Source: Gordionus sp. m RMFG-2023
Lineage: Eukaryota; Nematomorpha; Gordioida; Chordodea; Parachordodidae
Reading direction: 5' to 3'
NCBI RefSeq assembly: GCF_954871325.1
Contig: NC_088776.1
Coordinates: 13,454,052 to 13,518,051 of the forward strand
DNA length: 64,000 nt
In this document: piece after piece, positions 61,901 to 64,000 of the stretch
Numbering within the stretch: the stretch's first letter is position 1
Layout of the letters: each line of letters opens with the position of its first letter
Position numbers and translations under genes: made by a program
The notes under the pieces: model-generated
The model's database searches: none
Seen by the model: the letters and a program-made list of their open reading frames with translations, nothing else
Told to the model about the DNA's origin: nothing

Positions 61901-64000
61901 TACTTGTATATCGAAAGGTAATCCAATGTTATTCGGCTAGTTTTGCTTAACACGGATACCTTCGTTTGTATTTTGTTAAACGTCATAGCTGAAGTATTGG
62001 AGCCGATTGCTCAAAGCACCGAACCGATATCTAATAATTTTATTCTCTCTACTATATTCTATCTCCGCTGCAAGATTTATATTTCGAAAGTCTAAAAATA
62101 TACTGTTCAGCATCTAATTCTCGGTCACCCATATTTTATTTCATGCTTAAATTTTCAAAAAAAAAAATTTAGATATCATTATTTTTTTTTATAATTTATA
62201 GATAATATTGTTAGTTGTATATAAGTGCAGAATTTTATGAATTTTCATAATCTGGAAGTATTAACATTTAAAAAAATTATCACGCTTCTTAAATGCTCAG
62301 CCGCCATGTTGCTTGTGTCAAAAATGCTCAGTCACCTTTAATTTTTTCATATTTTTATAAATTATATTATCATCTTTTTTATTGCATGGTTTTATTCTTA
62401 GATAAACCATTTTTTAATATAAATTGCAATTTTAATGGTCTCCAAGAAACAACACCTGATGAAATTCTACCTCTTAATGTTCAACATCACCTGAAAGGAA
62501 TATTAGCAAAAAAATTTTTAAATATTAGTCATTTATAAAATTGGATACTACTTCAGTAGAAAATTTTGTTTACAAACGAGTACTTTATCATGAATTTTCT
62601 AAATTTGTTTAGAGACTTTATATAATTTGATTAGGCTAAGAAAGTGTACCCCAAAGGTTTTTTTTTACAAAGTATTACATTGCAAATGTGTTCAATATTC
62701 TTTTAACCGTGGGTAACTTTTACCCACACACAAAAAATACATTATAAAATTTTTTTTAGTAATAATTAAGTACCTCTACTAAAAAAAAAGCTTGGAGCTT
62801 TCAACCATTTTTTGGAGAGTGGCTTTGAAATTTAATTCTTAATTCAGTTTATACTCGGAGGGCTTTAATTCATTTGGTAGTTTTTTTGATAACACCCTAC
62901 TCTATTATTATTTATTTATATTTTAAGTTCGAAAATAATTTAACTAACTTCTTATGACTGGAACTAGTGTTGTTAAACAGTTCGATTTCACCAATTATAT
63001 TATGCAAGCCTCGATTTTGTTAATTGATGTCCAAACCTTTCTGTCATCTACGAGCAAAACTTCCAAGTTTTCGTACAATTTTTTGGCTGAAATATTGGAT
63101 TAGCCGTTTAACAACACTAACTGGAGCCAAAAATTAATAATAATCTTCAAATTATACATCCTTTTGAAGCATTGTAAATAAATGAGTTGTTTTATATAAT
63201 GTTTCAGGTGTTTATCTCGCCTCTTTGACCCAATAAATGTCTTATTTTCTTCCGCCACTCACTGCTTCCCCAATGTATCCGACGTAGAAAATCTAATCAA
63301 GGTTATGACAAACGAACTCACCATTGTCAGATTCGATCAGAATTTGAGCTTGAACGTAGCTAAGAATATCAATAAAGCATTGAGGTTTTTCATATATATT
63401 TTTTAAAAACAATTAAAGGCCTGGGTTTAAAAAAAATATTGATTTTGTTTAAAAGTCAAAAATATCCTCCCCCTCCAACTCACTTCCATAATTAAGAGAG
63501 TTCCTTTTTATAAAACCTTGAGAATTTGTATTTTTTTAAAGTTATAATTCCATTCTATATTCGCATATAACATCGAAACCTGAGGCTAATTCAGCTTCAA
63601 AACTTCTTTTCCAGTTGGCCTGAAATCCTGCATGAGTCGGATAACTCTACGCTCTTATGGGCTGGGACTGGGAGACCATTATCATTGAACCGAAGCCGAC
63701 ATTTGACCCACTAATAATTTAGCTTGATTAAAATTATTTTTAAAAAATTAGTGATCCGTCAAATTAATTCTAAACATAGGCAATCTCCTGAAGATGTTTT
63801 TATTCGAGTAGGAACCTGTTTTAAAATACAAAAAATTATAATTTTTGTTTTGAAGATTTTTAGGGTTTTTAATAATATTTTCTTAATATAATCATGGTTA
63901 TGTATAATATATAACTATTTATAATTAGACTTGTATTGGTTAAATGCGAACAAATGATTGATAATAGCTCGGCCGCTTACAAAGTGAAGAAATTTGAAAA
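58938..64000 (+). CDS. COG5: COG5, conserved oligomeric Golgi complex subunit 5 (5' part, 12 exons)
   Basis: COG5 is a lobe-B subunit of the COG tethering complex for retrograde vesicles at the Golgi. Exons: 58938-58959, 58998-59134, 59173-59285, 59327-59396, 59441-59561, 59602-59735, 59784-59970, about 60415-60635, 60967-61184, 61397-61663, 63208-63384, 63929 to beyond the window. All phases agree. Matches to human COG5 recur in order: YKDLLDPNFNIQKY (human YSDFLNEDFDVKTY), KIYEPYKSI (KIVEPYNKI), CDLLR, TALQVYHQLG (TALQVFYNLG), HLQIVLSKK (HLQKVLAKK), EYPKLLRY (EYPKLLRL), LSRLFDPIN (identical), VKCEQMI (VKSEQLL). Start: TAA immediately precedes the ATG in frame. Introns 1-6 are 38, 38, 41, 44, 40 and 48 nt. 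The C-terminal portion lies outside the window. Confidence 0.95.
58998..59134 (+). CDS. COG5: COG5 exon 2
   Basis: YKDLLDPNFNIQKYINIF...SIIINQLDKKLHEK, the N-terminal COG5 domain. Donor AAG|GTTAAT. Confidence 0.92.
59173..59285 (+). CDS. COG5: COG5 exon 3
   Basis: IGDHYHVLLSQALKINDIEKD... aligns without gaps to human [20 protein letters not shown]. Donor AA|GTTTTT. Confidence 0.92.
59327..59396 (+). CDS. COG5: COG5 exon 4
   Basis: VKSKIYEPYKSIQLYTKQL, matching human IKAKIVEPYNKIVARTAQL. Donor CAA|GTAAAC. Confidence 0.92.
59441..59561 (+). CDS. COG5: COG5 exon 5
   Basis: ATCDLLRSYSRYSSLYKKLQ... matches human [20 protein letters not shown]. Donor G|GTATTT. Confidence 0.92.
59602..59735 (+). 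CDS. COG5: COG5 exon 6
   Basis: PNLVGIDDINLQVFEVEKYK...LLMHGLDNQ, matching human DLSGIEVIEND...RLLEQGLETQ. Donor CAA|GTTTTT. Confidence 0.9.
59784..59970 (+). CDS. COG5: COG5 exon 7
   Basis: NQVQTSTALQVYHQLGQF matches human NPTQVGTALQVFYNLGTL. The 3' end (A|GTTAGA) is inferred from phase. Confidence 0.85.
60415..60635 (+). CDS. COG5: COG5 exon 8
   Basis: GLFWLRWDRLLNEILYKTL then SHLQIVLSKKKSV, the conserved FW...HLQKVLAKK region. The acceptor is either at 60414 or at 60435; both keep phase. Confidence 0.85.
60967..61184 (+). CDS. COG5: COG5 exon 9
   Basis: TFALFKQICEWEYPKLLRYV aligns to human [20 protein letters not shown]. Acceptor TTTCCTAG, donor AA|GTTTAT. Confidence 0.93.
61397..61663 (+). 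CDS. COG5: COG5 exon 10
   Basis: Acidic, N/S-rich linker (DDSEQDMPDILDD) ending in VLSEAFSKGYLSK, the counterpart of human YEAAYLSK. Longer linker than in human. Donor AA|GTACAA. Confidence 0.9.
61664..63207. other. COG5: COG5 intron 10
   Basis: The largest COG5 intron in the window (1.5 kb). It holds a MITE at 62965-63119 and otherwise nothing recognised. Confidence 0.8.
62965..63119. mobile_element. MITE, TAGTGTTGTTAAAC family, with target duplication
   Basis: Ends TAGTGTTGTTAAACAG and its inverse; flanks ACTGGAAC (62957-62964) and ACTGGAGC (63120-63127) match at 7 of 8. Confidence 0.88.
63208..63384 (+). CDS. COG5: COG5 exon 11
   Basis: CLSRLFDPINVLFSSATHCF and NLSLNVAKNINKALR match human SLSRLFDPINLVF and NLTLAVSKNVAKTIQ. 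Acceptor TGTTTCAG, donor AG|GTTTTT. Confidence 0.95.
63929..64000 (+). CDS. COG5: COG5 exon 12 (runs off the window)
   Basis: LVLVKCEQMIDNSSAAYKVK matches human [20 protein letters not shown]. Phase-2 entry completes Arg; the 3' side lies outside the window. Confidence 0.9.

Noticed and set aside
1-64000. CRISPR arrays, operons, ribosomal RNA genes, intact tRNA genes
   Set aside because: None were seen; spliced genes and eukaryotic transposons rule out a prokaryotic reading.

Overview
This is a eukaryotic, very AT-rich window with spliced genes. Coding exons stand out as islands of higher G+C, and all inferred introns are GT-AG. The two genes I can name are KNL1 and COG5. The mobile elements are several hAT families, a piggyBac, a Ty3/gypsy fossil, a likely tRNA-derived SINE and many MITEs. 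This mix fits an invertebrate animal or another opisthokont; I cannot name the species. Both genes were assembled here by reading frame, splice phase and family resemblance, not from transcripts.

Layout. 1-6.9 kb: a small intronless minus-strand gene (2307-2681), then a hAT remnant and a 2-kb inverted-repeat transposon that ends 48 bp before the next start codon. 6.9-45.1 kb: one plus-strand gene, a divergent KNL1 (kinetochore scaffold). It has 15 exons whose splice phases all agree and give 988 codons plus stop. Its introns reach about 9.5 kb and hold most of the transposons: a 1.9-kb palindrome, a nearly whole hAT with intact target duplication, and a Ty3/gypsy fossil carrying a hAT and a piggyBac inside it. 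45.1-58.9 kb: intergenic, with hAT/MITE copies, a possible small spliced gene near 49 kb, an intronless minus-strand gene of 234 codons (52658-53362) and two inverted-repeat elements. 58.9-64.0 kb: the 5' part of COG5 (Golgi tethering complex), 12 exons, leaving the window in exon 12.

How the genes relate. KNL1 acts in chromosome segregation and COG5 in Golgi traffic, so they are neighbours, not a pathway. They contrast sharply in architecture. The first six COG5 introns are only 38-48 nt, whereas KNL1 introns are loaded with transposons. The most interesting biological point is the KNL1 protein. Its two PP1-docking motifs are in reverse order (RVSF first, SILK later), about 265 residues apart, with a block of degenerate MELT-like motifs between them.
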